Of a DNA stretch of 64,000 bases, positions 27,296 to 35,361 are shown in pieces. Origin of the DNA: Haloarcula sp. CBA1129 (lineage in GTDB: Archaea > Halobacteriota > Halobacteria > Halobacteriales > Haloarculaceae); NCBI RefSeq assembly GCF_008729015.1, contig NZ_RKSM01000001.1, forward strand, positions 3,410,001 through 3,474,000, given 5' to 3'. Made by a program: the position numbers and the translations under genes. The notes beneath the pieces were generated by a model that was not told the DNA's origin, ran no database searches, and saw only the letters and a list, made by a program, of their open reading frames with translations. Each line of letters starts with the position of its first letter. Positions within the stretch are counted from its first letter, which is position 1.

Positions 27296-28317
27296 GCTAC
27301 CGCACCGCCGTCGAACCGTCGGTTCGCTACCGGGTGGCACTGGCTCCCGGCTGGGTCGCCAGCCTCGCCGTCGTCGTTCCGTTCCTCGCCGGGGTTTCGA
27401 TACCGCCCGCGCTCCAGTACGCTCCACTAGTGGTCAGTGCCGTCCTGCTTGGCCTCCCCCACGGTGCGGTCGATCACCTCGCGGTCGCACGCACCCGCGG
27501 CGAGCGACCGGACTGGCGGGCTATCGGCCGCGTGTTCGCGCTCTACGGCGTCGTCGGCGGGGTCTACGCCGTTGTCTGGTTCCTCGCGCCCGCCGCGGCC
27601 TTTGTCCTGTTTATTGCGGTGACGTGGTTCCACTGGGGGCAGGGCGACCTGTACGCGCTGGTCGCGCTGGCCGACGCCGACCACCTCCGGTCGCTTCCGC
27701 AGCGAGTCGGCACCGTCCTCGTCCGCGGCGGCCTGCCGATGCTCGTCCCGCTGCTCGCGTTCCCGGACTGGTACCGCCGCGTCGCGACGGACCTCGTCTC
27801 GCTGTTTGCGCCCGACGCCGCGGCGGCTATCGGCTGGGCGTTCCGGACTGACGTGCGAACCGCACTTGCTGTCGCCTACGGTGCGCTCGTCGTAGCGACG
27901 CTGGCCGTCGGGTTCGCCCGCGCCGACGCCCGCCGACCGTGGCTGCTCGACGCTGGCGAGACGCTGGGCCTGCTCGTCTACTTCGCCCTCGTCCCGCCGG
28001 TGCTGGCCATCGGCGTGTACTTCTGTCTGTGGCACTCGCTGCGCCACGTCGCTCGCCTCCTGCTCGTCGACGACGACGCCACTGCCGCACTCGAAAACCG
28101 CGACCCGACAGCCGCACTGGCGCGGTTTGCCCGCGACGCCGCACCGCTGACCGCCGCCTCGCTCGCCCTGCTCGGCGGGCTGTACTTTCTGGTCCCGAAC
28201 CCGCCGGGGTCCGTTCCGGAGTGGGTCGCCCTGTATCTGGTGTTCATCGCTGTCGTCACGCTGCCCCACGTCGTCGTCGTCAGCATCATGGACCGCGAAC
28301 AGGGCGTCTGGGTGTAG
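27286..28317 (+). CDS. blh: Beta-carotene 15,15'-dioxygenase Blh/Brp
   Basis: The 343-residue membrane protein of the Brp/Blh family cleaves beta-carotene into two retinals. Iron-binding His candidates lie in GLPHGAVDH, TWFHWGQGD, CLWHSLRH and LPHVVVV, as expected. The ATG at 27286 lies within the end of the lycopene cyclase gene (10-base overlap), giving MGVSYRTAVEPSVRYRV; coupling makes a crtB-crtY-blh operon. No opsin gene lies within the window, so the retinal presumably serves an opsin elsewhere. Confidence 0.93.
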   Translation: MGVSYRTAVEPSVRYRVALAPGWVASLAVVVPFLAGVSIPPALQYAPLVVSAVLLGLPHGAVDHLAVARTRGERPDWRAIGRVFALYGVVGGVYAVVWFLAPAAAFVLFIAVTWFHWGQGDLYALVALADADHLRSLPQRVGTVLVRGGLPMLVPLLAFPDWYRRVATDLVSLFAPDAAAAIGWAFRTDVRTALAVAYGALVVATLAVGFARADARRPWLLDAGETLGLLVYFALVPPVLAIGVYFCLWHSLRHVARLLLVDDDATAALENRDPTAALARFARDAAPLTAASLALLGGLYFLVPNPPGSVPEWVALYLVFIAVVTLPHVVVVSIMDREQGVWV

Positions 28318-28416
28318 TCGGCACCCGCTCTAGGTGGCGCTATGATTGGATGTCTGGAAGAACTGAAGTCGAAAATCACGGTGGGCATCCGCGCAAGCGA
28401 AGCAAGGCGCGGTTCA

Positions 28417-28463
28417 CCGAACGCGAGCGGAGCGAGCGTTCGGCCTTTTTCGCCCACGTTTTT
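28417..28463 (+). terminator. Hairpin with T-runs after blh
   Basis: A perfect 8-base stem CCGAACGC/GCGTTCGG (28417-28424 with 28436-28443) is followed by T5 at 28446 and T5 at 28459, a plausible terminator for the retinal operon. A second perfect hairpin GGTGCGC/GCGCACC (28473-28479 with 28483-28489) follows. On the reverse strand a T5 just past the L15e stop (about 28498-28502) could end that transcript. Confidence 0.6.
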
Positions 28464-28508
28464 GCGCCGAGTGGTGCGCTGCGCGCACCCGAGGCGGAAA
28501 AAGGTGGG

Positions 28509-29099
28509 TTACTTGCCCTTGCCGCCGTTGCTGCGCAGCGACGGCCGGGTCTTCTCACTGCCCTTGCCCTTGCCGCCGAGGCCGCGGTTGCGACGGCCGG
28601 CACCGGTCAGACCGCGGAAGACGCGGTCGGCCTGATCGTCGGCACAGATCCACGACAGGTCGTCGTCGTTCTGGATGGCCGGGTGGTTCGGGTCGATGAG
28701 GATGATTTCGTGCCACTTCTGGCGGCCGTCCTGACCGACGGAGTAGCTGTTGAGCACGCGCAGGTTCGGGAAGGTGCGGGAGGCGCGTTCCTCGGCGACG
28801 CGCTGGATGTCCTTCCGGCGGGTGATGCGCGTGACGCCTTGGCGCTTGGAGCGGCGGCCGGCCTTGTGTCGGCGCTTGCGAGCACTGCCCTTGCGGACGG
28901 AGACGCGAGCGACGATGACGCCCTGTTTCGCCTTGTAGCCCTGCGAGCGGGCCTTGTCGAGGCGGGTCGGGCGCTCGATGCGCTCGACGGCCCCTTCGTC
29001 GCGCCAGTCCTGCTGGCGCTGCCACTGTAGTTCTGCGAGCTTTCCGTCACCTGGGTTCTTCCAAGCGTCTCGAATGTACGAATATGCGCTTCGTGCCAT
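28509..29099 (-). CDS. rpl15e: Large-subunit ribosomal protein L15e
   Basis: The 196-residue protein MARSAYSYIRDAWKNPGDG is archaeal/eukaryotic ribosomal protein L15e, a basic protein of the large subunit (SVRKGSARKRRHKAGRRSKR; NLRVLNSYSVGQDGRQKWHEI). Length and ends match the family. It appears monocistronic. Upstream lies an unusually long and structured leader (separate entry), which may couple expression to ribosomal protein or rRNA levels. Confidence 0.97.
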   Translation of the reverse strand: MARSAYSYIRDAWKNPGDGKLAELQWQRQQDWRDEGAVERIERPTRLDKARSQGYKAKQGVIVARVSVRKGSARKRRHKAGRRSKRQGVTRITRRKDIQRVAEERASRTFPNLRVLNSYSVGQDGRQKWHEIILIDPNHPAIQNDDDLSWICADDQADRVFRGLTGAGRRNRGLGGKGKGSEKTRPSLRSNGGKGK

Positions 29100-29108
29100 A
29101 TGTATTCA

Positions 29109-29231
29109 CCACGGGCGTTGCGTGGTTCAAGTCGCGGTCTGCGACTCACATCCCGACCTGCACACGCAGGTGCCCGCTGGTGCCCGTCGTCCAGCGAGTT
29201 ACCCTGAGTTTGCCGTTCGGACTCTTAAACG
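29109..29231 (-). promoter_or_regulatory. L15e promoter and three-hairpin leader
   Basis: On the reverse strand a TATA-like GTTTAAGAG (29222-29231) should start transcription near 29200, giving a leader of roughly 100 bases before the L15e ATG at 29099. Three short perfect hairpins lie in it: ACCTGC/GCAGGT (29156-29161 with 29166-29171), AGTCGC/GCGACT (29130-29135 with 29141-29146) and CCACG/CGTGG (29109-29113 with 29121-29125). The transcription start is inferred. Confidence 0.5.
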
Positions 29232-29356
29232 GTTCGGACCAGAGTCACGGGTGTGATCCGGTCACGCAGGAACAGCAACCGCCGAAAACGTCGGATATCT
29301 GTAGTATAACAACACAAATTGTTAAGTTGTTCCCAGCCGGAGAGTCACGTATTACC

Positions 29357-31303
29357 ATGACAGACCTTGGTGGCTTCCAAGACCATGTGGCGCGAATTGA
29401 CCTCGGGGGCGGGGATGTAGCCTACGAGGGTATCGACGAGGAGGACGCGAAAAAGTACATCGGTGCACGCGGCCTCGGCGTGAAGTACGTCTTCGACCAA
29501 GGGCCGGACGTGGACCCGCTGGGGCCGGAGAACCTGCTTGCGTTCATGAACGGACCGCTGACGGGGACACAGGTGACGATGAGCGGCCGCATCGCTATCT
29601 GTACGAAGTCGCCGCTGACAGGGACCGTCACTGACTCCCACCACGGCGGCTGGTCGGGCGCGCGGCTCAAGTGGTCGGGCTTCGACGGGCTGCTGTTCGA
29701 AGGCCAAGCCGACGAGCCGGTGTATGCCCTCGTCGAAGACGGCGAGGTGGAACTGCGCGACGCCTCGCACCTCTGGGGACAGGGCGTCCACGACACTATC
29801 GACGACCTCGAAGGTGAAATCGAAGGCGGCTCGCTCGGCAAGAACCTCTCTGTGATGGCCATCGGTCAGGGCGGCGAGAACGAGGTCAAGTACGCTTGTA
29901 TCGTCAACGAGGACGACCGCGCCTCGGGCCGCGGTGGCACCGGCTGTGTGATGGGCAACAAGAACCTCAAGGCCGTCGTCGTCAAGTCCAGCACCCGGAT
30001 GCCAAAGCCGAAAGATCAGGAGACGTTCCAAGAGGGCCACAAGCAGGCGATGCAGGTCATTCAGGAGTCCGACGTGACCGCGCCCAACGAGGGCGGGCTC
30101 TCGATGTACGGTACGAACGTCCTGATGAACCTCACGGAGGAGATGGACGGTCTCCCGACGAAGAACGCGAAGTACTCATCGACGCGGTCGATGTCGGACG
30201 CGGAGGGCGACGGCGAGCGCATCATCGACTCGGAGAACGTCTCCGGCGAGAACGTCCGGGAGAACATTCTGGTCGACGAGCCGACCTGTCACTCCTGTCC
30301 GGTCGCCTGCAAGAAGGAAGTCGAGGTACAGGCGATGCACAAGGGCGAGGAGATGAACGTCCGCACGGAGTCCTACGAGTACGAGTCCGCGTGGGCGCTC
30401 GGCCCGAACTCCGGCCACGTCGAACGCGACAAGATCGCCGTGATGCTCGACCGGTGTAACGACGTGGGTGTCGACACCATCGATGTCGGCAACACGATGG
30501 CGATGGCGATGGAGATGACCGAGGAAGGGAAACTCGACGAGCTCGGCGACGGGCTGGACTGGGGCGATGCCGACACGATGATCGACATGATCGACATGAT
30601 CGCCCACCGCGAGACGGAGCTCGCGGACCACCTCGCGGAGGGGCCAGACCACCTCGCCGAGGAGTTCGACGCCCACACCAACTCACTCGCGGTCAAGGGC
30701 CAGACGATGGCCGCCTACGACCCGCGGTGTATGAAGGGGATGGCAATCGGGTACGCGACTTCGAACCGCGGCGCGTGTCACCTCCGTGGCTACACGCCGG
30801 CAGCCGAGATTCTGGGTATCCCGGAGAAGGTCGATCCGCGAGAGTGGGAGGGCAAAGGCGAGCTGTGTGCCACCTTCCAAGACCTCCACGCTATCAGTGA
30901 CTCCTTCGACATCTGCAAGTTCAACGCCTTCGCCGAAGGTATCGAGGAGTACGTCCTGCAGTACAACGGCATGACCGGGCTAGACGTGAGCGAGGAGGAA
31001 CTGATGGAAGCTGGCGAACGCGTCTATAACCTCGAACGGTACTACAACAACCTCGTCGGTTTCGACGGAGCCGACGACGACCTGCCGAACCGATTCGTCG
31101 AGGGAGACGAACACGCGATGCCGGCACAGGGCGGCTCCGAGGGCGAACTCGCGGAGCTCTCGAAGATGAAAGACGAGTACTATGAGGTGCGTGACTGGGA
31201 GAACGGCGTCGTCACCGACGAAAAGCTCGACGAGCTGGGCATCGATATCGGACCGGGAACCGGCGTCAGTTCCGGCGGCGCAGCGGCACCGAGCGACGAC
31301 TGA
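29357..31303 (+). CDS. Aldehyde ferredoxin oxidoreductase (tungsten/molybdenum)
   Basis: The 648-residue AOR-family enzyme oxidises aldehydes to acids with ferredoxin, using a bis-pyranopterin tungsten or molybdenum site. The 4Fe-4S cysteines are C311, C314 and C318 (CHSCPVACK) with C520 (FDICKFN). The pterin-binding N-terminal beta domain contains GGWSGARLKWSGFDG and GRGGTGCVMGNKNLKAVVV. The ATG at 29357 gives MTDLGGFQDHVARIDL; the longer upstream frame overlaps the L15e promoter. A TATA-like GTAGTATAAC lies about 50 bases upstream. Two MoaD-fold genes follow within 4 kb. Confidence 0.92.
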   Translation: MTDLGGFQDHVARIDLGGGDVAYEGIDEEDAKKYIGARGLGVKYVFDQGPDVDPLGPENLLAFMNGPLTGTQVTMSGRIAICTKSPLTGTVTDSHHGGWSGARLKWSGFDGLLFEGQADEPVYALVEDGEVELRDASHLWGQGVHDTIDDLEGEIEGGSLGKNLSVMAIGQGGENEVKYACIVNEDDRASGRGGTGCVMGNKNLKAVVVKSSTRMPKPKDQETFQEGHKQAMQVIQESDVTAPNEGGLSMYGTNVLMNLTEEMDGLPTKNAKYSSTRSMSDAEGDGERIIDSENVSGENVRENILVDEPTCHSCPVACKKEVEVQAMHKGEEMNVRTESYEYESAWALGPNSGHVERDKIAVMLDRCNDVGVDTIDVGNTMAMAMEMTEEGKLDELGDGLDWGDADTMIDMIDMIAHRETELADHLAEGPDHLAEEFDAHTNSLAVKGQTMAAYDPRCMKGMAIGYATSNRGACHLRGYTPAAEILGIPEKVDPREWEGKGELCATFQDLHAISDSFDICKFNAFAEGIEEYVLQYNGMTGLDVSEEELMEAGERVYNLERYYNNLVGFDGADDDLPNRFVEGDEHAMPAQGGSEGELAELSKMKDEYYEVRDWENGVVTDEKLDELGIDIGPGTGVSSGGAAAPSDD

Positions 31304-31339
31304 GACTGCGCCGGCTGCCGAACACACTTCAGTTCTCTA

Positions 31340-31705
31340 ATGCGCAAGGAAGATATCGACGACTTCGAATTTCAGGTAGAGTCTCGACTGACCAGCCACG
31401 GCGTCTACGTCTCCGAGTTCGCCGACGAGGGCGATACGTACCGGCTCACATACGAATCGATTTCGGCCGATGAAGCGGCCGTCATCCCCCACCGAGAGAT
31501 CGGTCGCGTCATCAACGTCTTCCGGGACCTCCACGCCGACGACTGGTCGGGGGTCGACATCGAAGCGACCGTGACGGACCTCGAAGACACCGAACTCGGC
31601 GAATGGGCGGTCAACAGCGAGTGGATTGACGAACTCGAAAACGGCGACCTCTCAGAGACGGCGTTCTCCCAGCGCGTGCTGGAGACGATTACGGTGCGGA
31701 GCTGA
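31340..31705 (+). CDS. Conserved haloarchaeal protein, unknown function
   Basis: The 121-residue acidic soluble protein starts MRKEDIDDFEFQVESRLTSHG. No catalytic motif or membrane segment is seen. It begins 36 bases after the AOR gene on the same strand and could be co-transcribed. Its last 17 bases overlap the 3' end of the convergent gene at 31689. I do not recognise a function. Confidence 0.7.
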   Translation: MRKEDIDDFEFQVESRLTSHGVYVSEFADEGDTYRLTYESISADEAAVIPHREIGRVINVFRDLHADDWSGVDIEATVTDLEDTELGEWAVNSEWIDELENGDLSETAFSQRVLETITVRS

Positions 31706-32057
31706 CCGCCAGCACGTCCCTGATTTCAAGCGTCGCCTCGAACTCTTCGCTTCTGTCTAGTCGCCGGCCGTCGCGCTCGAACTGGGCGGCGTGGGCTCGC
31801 CGAACCGCGTCCTGCTCGCGGTCACTCAGGCCGAGTTCTGTCCCGATACTGTCCCAGTGGCCCGACTGGGCACAGACGTAGTCGGCCTCTCTGGGACCGC
31901 TGATGCGCTCGTACTCCCTGTCGTAGGTCGCGTGGTTCGCCCGGAGATGCGTCTGTACCTGTCCCAGCAGGTCTGGAAGCTGATCGAGTGGGACGCTAGC
32001 CTGTGTGCCGGCCAGCAGAACGATCTGCCCCTCGATGGGGTACGACGGGTCGGCCAT
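31689..32057 (-). CDS. Conserved haloarchaeal protein, unknown function
   Basis: The 122-residue soluble protein MADPSYPIEGQIVLLAGTQASV has a middle part rich in charged helices (TYDREYERISGPREADYVC). I associate it with a haloarchaeal DUF family only. It is the second gene of a reverse-strand pair with the MoaD-C-terminal-like gene, starting 10 bases after that gene's stop. A link to molybdopterin chemistry is suggested by position alone. Confidence 0.65.
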   Translation of the reverse strand: MADPSYPIEGQIVLLAGTQASVPLDQLPDLLGQVQTHLRANHATYDREYERISGPREADYVCAQSGHWDSIGTELGLSDREQDAVRRAHAAQFERDGRRLDRSEEFEATLEIRDVLAVSSAP

Positions 32058-32067
32058 CGTGCCCCGG

Positions 32068-32322
32068 TCAGCCGCCCGCCCGCATCGCTTTCTGAGCGAA
32101 TTTCTCGATGAGCGGCTCCAGTGTCTCCGGGTCGCCGTCGAACTGGATGGTCACCTCGTTGAGTTGGAGGCTCGGCCCGATAGCGACTTTCTCTTCGGAG
32201 AGTGTCGCCGCCCAGCCGTCGCCTTCGACGGTCGCCTCGCCGCGTTGCTCACCGCCCAAGTTCTCCAGATACCCGATAGCAGCCCGCACCGAGATGCCGC
32301 GAAAACTCCGTTCACGCTCCAT
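32068..32322 (-). CDS. Small protein resembling MoaD-related C-terminal domain (DUF1952-like)
   Basis: The 84-residue protein MERERSFRGISVRAAIGYLENLG resembles the small domain found fused to the C-terminus of some bacterial MoaD proteins (DUF1952). I assign this from memory of the N-terminal pattern, not from a search. Its position beside AOR and two MoaD-fold genes fits. Two adjacent ATGs (32325 and 32322) make the start ambiguous by one residue. Confidence 0.6.
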   Translation of the reverse strand: MERERSFRGISVRAAIGYLENLGGEQRGEATVEGDGWAATLSEEKVAIGPSLQLNEVTIQFDGDPETLEPLIEKFAQKAMRAGG

Positions 32323-32430
32323 CATGTGGTCGTTACGGGTGCGGTCGTCTAAACCTATCGGCGGTCCGGCGCTCGGTCGCCACAACCGTGCTATCACGGG
32401 CGGGTCCCGCCTCTCCCGAACGGATGCGGT

Positions 32431-32799
32431 CTACCCCGGCCGGATACCGTCGTCGACGATGCGGGCGTTGCGTTCGCGGTTGATGCGCTCGTCTAGGTCC
32501 GCGTGGTCGTAAATCTGGGCGATGACGGCGGCGTGGAGGTCCCGCCAGGCCATCGCGTAGATGGGTGACTGGCCCCAAGCCCGGAGTTCGACGACGTACT
32601 CGTCGTAGGCCTCCCACCGACTCTCGAACTGTTCGATGTGGTCGACGACGGCGCTTGCCGGCTCCTCGGAATCGAGCGCGGCGTTGAGCTCCCGCTCCCA
32701 CCCACCGACGGCCTGTTCCATGTCGCGTTTCGTGTCCTCGCTGTCCGGCGGCAGCGAGTCGACAATCCCGGACGGAATCCCGAGTTCGATGTTGTCCAT
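32431..32799 (-). CDS. Conserved acidic protein, unknown function
   Basis: The 122-residue helical protein is MDNIELGIPSGIVDSLPPDSEDT and later YVVELRAWGQSPIYAMAWRDLHAAV. No known motif is seen. The ATG at 32799 was chosen over one 16 codons upstream, which falls in the promoter region shared with the MoaD-like gene at 32890. It starts a reverse-strand group running toward the AOR gene. Confidence 0.65.
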   Translation of the reverse strand: MDNIELGIPSGIVDSLPPDSEDTKRDMEQAVGGWERELNAALDSEEPASAVVDHIEQFESRWEAYDEYVVELRAWGQSPIYAMAWRDLHAAVIAQIYDHADLDERINRERNARIVDDGIRPG

Positions 32800-32889
32800 A
32801 CCGCCACACAGAGTTCGCGGCCAATAAATCCCAGCGGTGGCGAACATGTTCGGCTTTACTGATTTGTGACGGTGGGTTGTAGTAAGCCT

Positions 32890-33291
32890 ATGAGCAGTGA
32901 GACAGTAGAACGACAGTCCTCAGCACCGGACCTGACCACCGTCGAGGTCAGGTGTACCGGCCACGTTCGCCGGGTCGTCGGCGAACCGTCGCTGTCATAC
33001 ACGTTCGAAGGGGACACGCTGCGTGACTTCCTCAATGCGTTCTTCGGGGAGTACGACGTGAGCGACATGCTCATCGCAGAAACCGAAGCCGACGCCACCA
33101 CCGCGGGCTGGGCACCGGAGATGGCGGACCTCCCGGGCGACTGGGCGAAAAACCCCGAAGGTGAGCAGACCAGATGCTACGCGCGAGTGGCGGTCAACGG
33201 TGAGTTCAACGAACACCTCGACGGACTGGACACAGAACTAGAAGCCGGCGACCGCGTCGGCTTGATGTTCCCGTTCATCTTCTGTTGTTGA
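32890..33291 (+). CDS. Ubiquitin/MoaD-fold protein ending in Cys-Cys instead of Gly-Gly
   Basis: The 133-residue protein has a beta-grasp pattern (VEVRCTGHVRRVVGEPSLSYTFEGDTLRDFLNAFF; later RVAVNGEFNEHLDGLDTELEAGDRVGLMFPF) like MoaD/SAMP proteins. An insertion lies between strands (about 62-95). The C-terminus is FIFCC rather than the Gly-Gly needed for adenylation by UbaA. It therefore cannot act as an ordinary SAMP; the terminal Cys pair might carry sulfur or bind metal. It is convergent with the canonical MoaD-fold gene 24 bases away. Confidence 0.7.
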   Translation: MSSETVERQSSAPDLTTVEVRCTGHVRRVVGEPSLSYTFEGDTLRDFLNAFFGEYDVSDMLIAETEADATTAGWAPEMADLPGDWAKNPEGEQTRCYARVAVNGEFNEHLDGLDTELEAGDRVGLMFPFIFCC

Positions 33292-33315
33292 TTCGGCGAC
33301 CGACGCTAACAGGAC

Positions 33316-33588
33316 TTACCCCCCGGCAACTGGCGGGAATACGCTGAGTTCGTCCCCGTCTTCCAGTGCGGTCTCCAGCCCGTCGAGATGGGTAATATCC
33401 GTTCCGTTCCGGAGAATCGTCAGGTACTCCCGGAGTTCGCCGTCCTCGAACAGGTCCATCTCTGTGAACTCCTCGGAGAGCTGTCGGAGCACGTCGCCGG
33501 CCTGCAGGTCGCTCTCGTACTCGCGGTGAACCGTTTTCTGTCCGACGGCTTCCCGGAAGTTGGCGAAAAACCGCAGCTCGATTTGCAT
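33316..33588 (-). CDS. Ubiquitin-like SAMP/MoaD protein with Gly-Gly terminus (SAMP3-like)
   Basis: The 90-residue beta-grasp protein MQIELRFFANFREAVGQKT ends FPPVAGG, the signature of haloarchaeal SAMP/MoaD proteins activated at the C-terminal Gly by UbaA. The wording FFANFREAVGQK and HLDGLETALEDGDELSVFPPVAGG is closest to Haloferax SAMP3 as I remember it, but a pure molybdopterin-synthase small-subunit role cannot be excluded. Proximity to AOR favours cofactor sulfur transfer. UbaA is encoded at 7205. Confidence 0.85.
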   Translation of the reverse strand: MQIELRFFANFREAVGQKTVHREYESDLQAGDVLRQLSEEFTEMDLFEDGELREYLTILRNGTDITHLDGLETALEDGDELSVFPPVAGG

Positions 33589-33752
33589 ACCGCTGGGTTG
33601 GCGGTCGAGTGGCTTAAATCACAGCGCTCGGCCTGCGTGCTTCGAACGAGCAACGGATTCACTCGTTGTATTCAATCTATCATGGACCTCGAATTCCTAT
33701 TCGATGGGAACGGCTCCGACCCGTTTTAGCGTCCCAAGCCGTGATTCCGTGT

Positions 33753-34715
33753 ATGGAACGTGTGGTCGCAAGCGATGACCCGATGATAGATATCGACCGA
33801 CTGCGGGCGGAGCTTGACGCTGATGTCGTCGCCGCGGAGACAGGCAACGAGGACGCGCTTCGGGACGCTGCTGCCGGTGCAGCGGCGCTTGTCGTCGACG
33901 TGAACACGCCGGTCACCGCCGCAGTGCTCGACGCACTGGATGACCTCCAGATCGTCGCGAGAGCGGGCGTCGGTATCGACAACATCGACGTGTCTGCGGC
34001 GGCGGACAACGGCGTAACCGTCACCAACGTCCCCGAGTACTGCACGGACGAGGTCGCTACCCACACGGTGACGCTGCTGCTCGACTGTGTTCGGACGCTC
34101 ACGGCCTACGACCGCGACGTTCGCGACGGTGGCTGGGGCTGGGAGCGGACCCGTCCGGTACACCGCGTCCGCGACCAGACGCTCGGTCTCGTCTCCTTCG
34201 GCCCCATCGCGCGGCGAGTGCGCGACCAGCTACAGGGCTTTGACCTCGACGTGATCGCCTACGACCCCTATGTCGACGCCGAGGAGATGGCCGACGCCGA
34301 TGTCGAGAAAGTCACGCTGGAGACGCTGTACGAACGGGCCGACTACGTCTCCCTCCACGCGCCGCTGACTGAGGAGACGGCGAGGATGATAGACGCCGAT
34401 GCGCTCGCGGCGATGCGCGATCAGGCAATCCTCGTCAACACTGGCCGCGGTGGCCTCGTCGACGAGGCGGCGCTTCGGACGGCACTCGATGATGGGGAGA
34501 TCGGGGCTGCCGGCCTCGACGTACTTGCCGAGGAACCGCCGACGACTGATCATCCGCTGGTCGGGCTGGACAACTGTCTCGTCACGCCCCACGCAGCGTG
34601 GTACTCCGAGGAAGCCCGCGACGATCTGAACGCCGCTGTCGCCGCGAACGTCGCGGCCGCGCTGGCCGGTGAAACGCCGCTGAACCGGATCGACCCGGAT
34701 ACGGACTGGCTGTAA
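33753..34715 (+). CDS. D-isomer 2-hydroxyacid dehydrogenase (CtBP/SerA-like)
   Basis: The 320-residue NAD-dependent dehydrogenase shows LVSFGPIARRVRDQLQGFDLDVIAYDPY as the dinucleotide fold, catalytic Arg in NTGRGGLVDE, Glu in LAEEPPTTDHPL and His in TPHAAWYSEE. It resembles the C-terminal-binding-protein subgroup rather than full-length phosphoglycerate dehydrogenase, as there is no ACT domain. The substrate is unassigned. The ATG at 33753 (MERVVASDDPMIDIDRL) matches the fold start. Confidence 0.88.
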   Translation: MERVVASDDPMIDIDRLRAELDADVVAAETGNEDALRDAAAGAAALVVDVNTPVTAAVLDALDDLQIVARAGVGIDNIDVSAAADNGVTVTNVPEYCTDEVATHTVTLLLDCVRTLTAYDRDVRDGGWGWERTRPVHRVRDQTLGLVSFGPIARRVRDQLQGFDLDVIAYDPYVDAEEMADADVEKVTLETLYERADYVSLHAPLTEETARMIDADALAAMRDQAILVNTGRGGLVDEAALRTALDDGEIGAAGLDVLAEEPPTTDHPLVGLDNCLVTPHAAWYSEEARDDLNAAVAANVAAALAGETPLNRIDPDTDWL

Positions 34716-34786
34716 ATAGACGGTCAGACCTGACTGCTAGCGCTGGCGAAGCGATTACCGGAGACCGAAGCGAGAGTGCCACACGC

Positions 34787-34865
34787 ATACTGTCGGCTGT
34801 CCGTCTGGCAAGAACTGTGCCACCCCGGATCGGCACCTCTCTTACAATAGGACAGCCGACAGTAT
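34787..34865. repeat. 79-base inverted-repeat element, copy 1 (MITE-like)
   Basis: The element has perfect 16-base terminal inverted repeats: ATACTGTCGGCTGTCC at 34787-34802 and its complement at 34850-34865. The 47-base centre shares AAGAACTGTGCC-type blocks and TTACAATAG with copy 2 at 43384. It lies between the dehydrogenase and a convergent membrane-protein gene; its last base is in that gene's stop codon. Confidence 0.8.
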
Positions 34866-35266
34866 CAGCACCGGAGGAACTCCCGGCGCTGGTCGCCGAG
34901 GGCGCTCTGGCCGGTAACTGCCGTCTTGATATCCCGAACGAAATTCACGCAATACGCGCGGGGTCCGGGCTCACACGTCCCGACGCGTCTGGCTTGCCGG
35001 TAATCACAGTAGAGCGCGACCGGCAACAACGGGGCCGCAAACAGTCCGGAGATCGTGACACCCAGTTGGAACGGGTGGCCCACCGGCACGGCGAGCCACG
35101 TAGCGGCCACGACTGCCCAGAACACCACCCCGTAAATAACGGTGTGTCGCCAGTTGTGCGTCGGCAGTTCATATCCGCGAATACGCGATGAAGACTCGTC
35201 CGGCGCGTCGCCGGCGACCGACTTGCCGGGCGATTCGCCAGTAGATGAGGAGACAGGACACGACAT
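34865..35266 (-). CDS. Two-helix membrane protein, unknown function
   Basis: The 133-residue product has a polar N-terminus (about 40 residues), two adjacent transmembrane helices (about 43-62 and 68-86) and a Cys-containing cytoplasmic tail (CDYRQARRVGTCEPGPRAYCVNFVRDIK). No family was recognised. The stop codon abuts the inverted-repeat element at 34787-34865, so the C-terminus may have been altered by that insertion. The start is ATG 35266. Confidence 0.6.
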   Translation of the reverse strand: MSCPVSSSTGESPGKSVAGDAPDESSSRIRGYELPTHNWRHTVIYGVVFWAVVAATWLAVPVGHPFQLGVTISGLFAAPLLPVALYCDYRQARRVGTCEPGPRAYCVNFVRDIKTAVTGQSALGDQRREFLRC

Positions 35267-35361
35267 ACATTATCGGTGGCCTCCCGTAACAATCACAGCT
35301 TGTTTGGCATACGCCGAATGAGACAGTGCGTATAAACGGCTTGGCACGCAACGGGACGTAT

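Noticed and set aside
23713-28317. Possible bacteriorhodopsin gene in the retinal region
   Set aside because: No seven-helix protein with a DxxxK retinal-lysine motif was found on either strand in this window.
29105-29180. GGTTCAAGTCG and neighbouring stems suggestive of a tRNA T-arm
   Set aside because: No acceptor stem, anticodon arm or CCA-adjacent pairing could be assembled; the stems fit the L15e leader instead.
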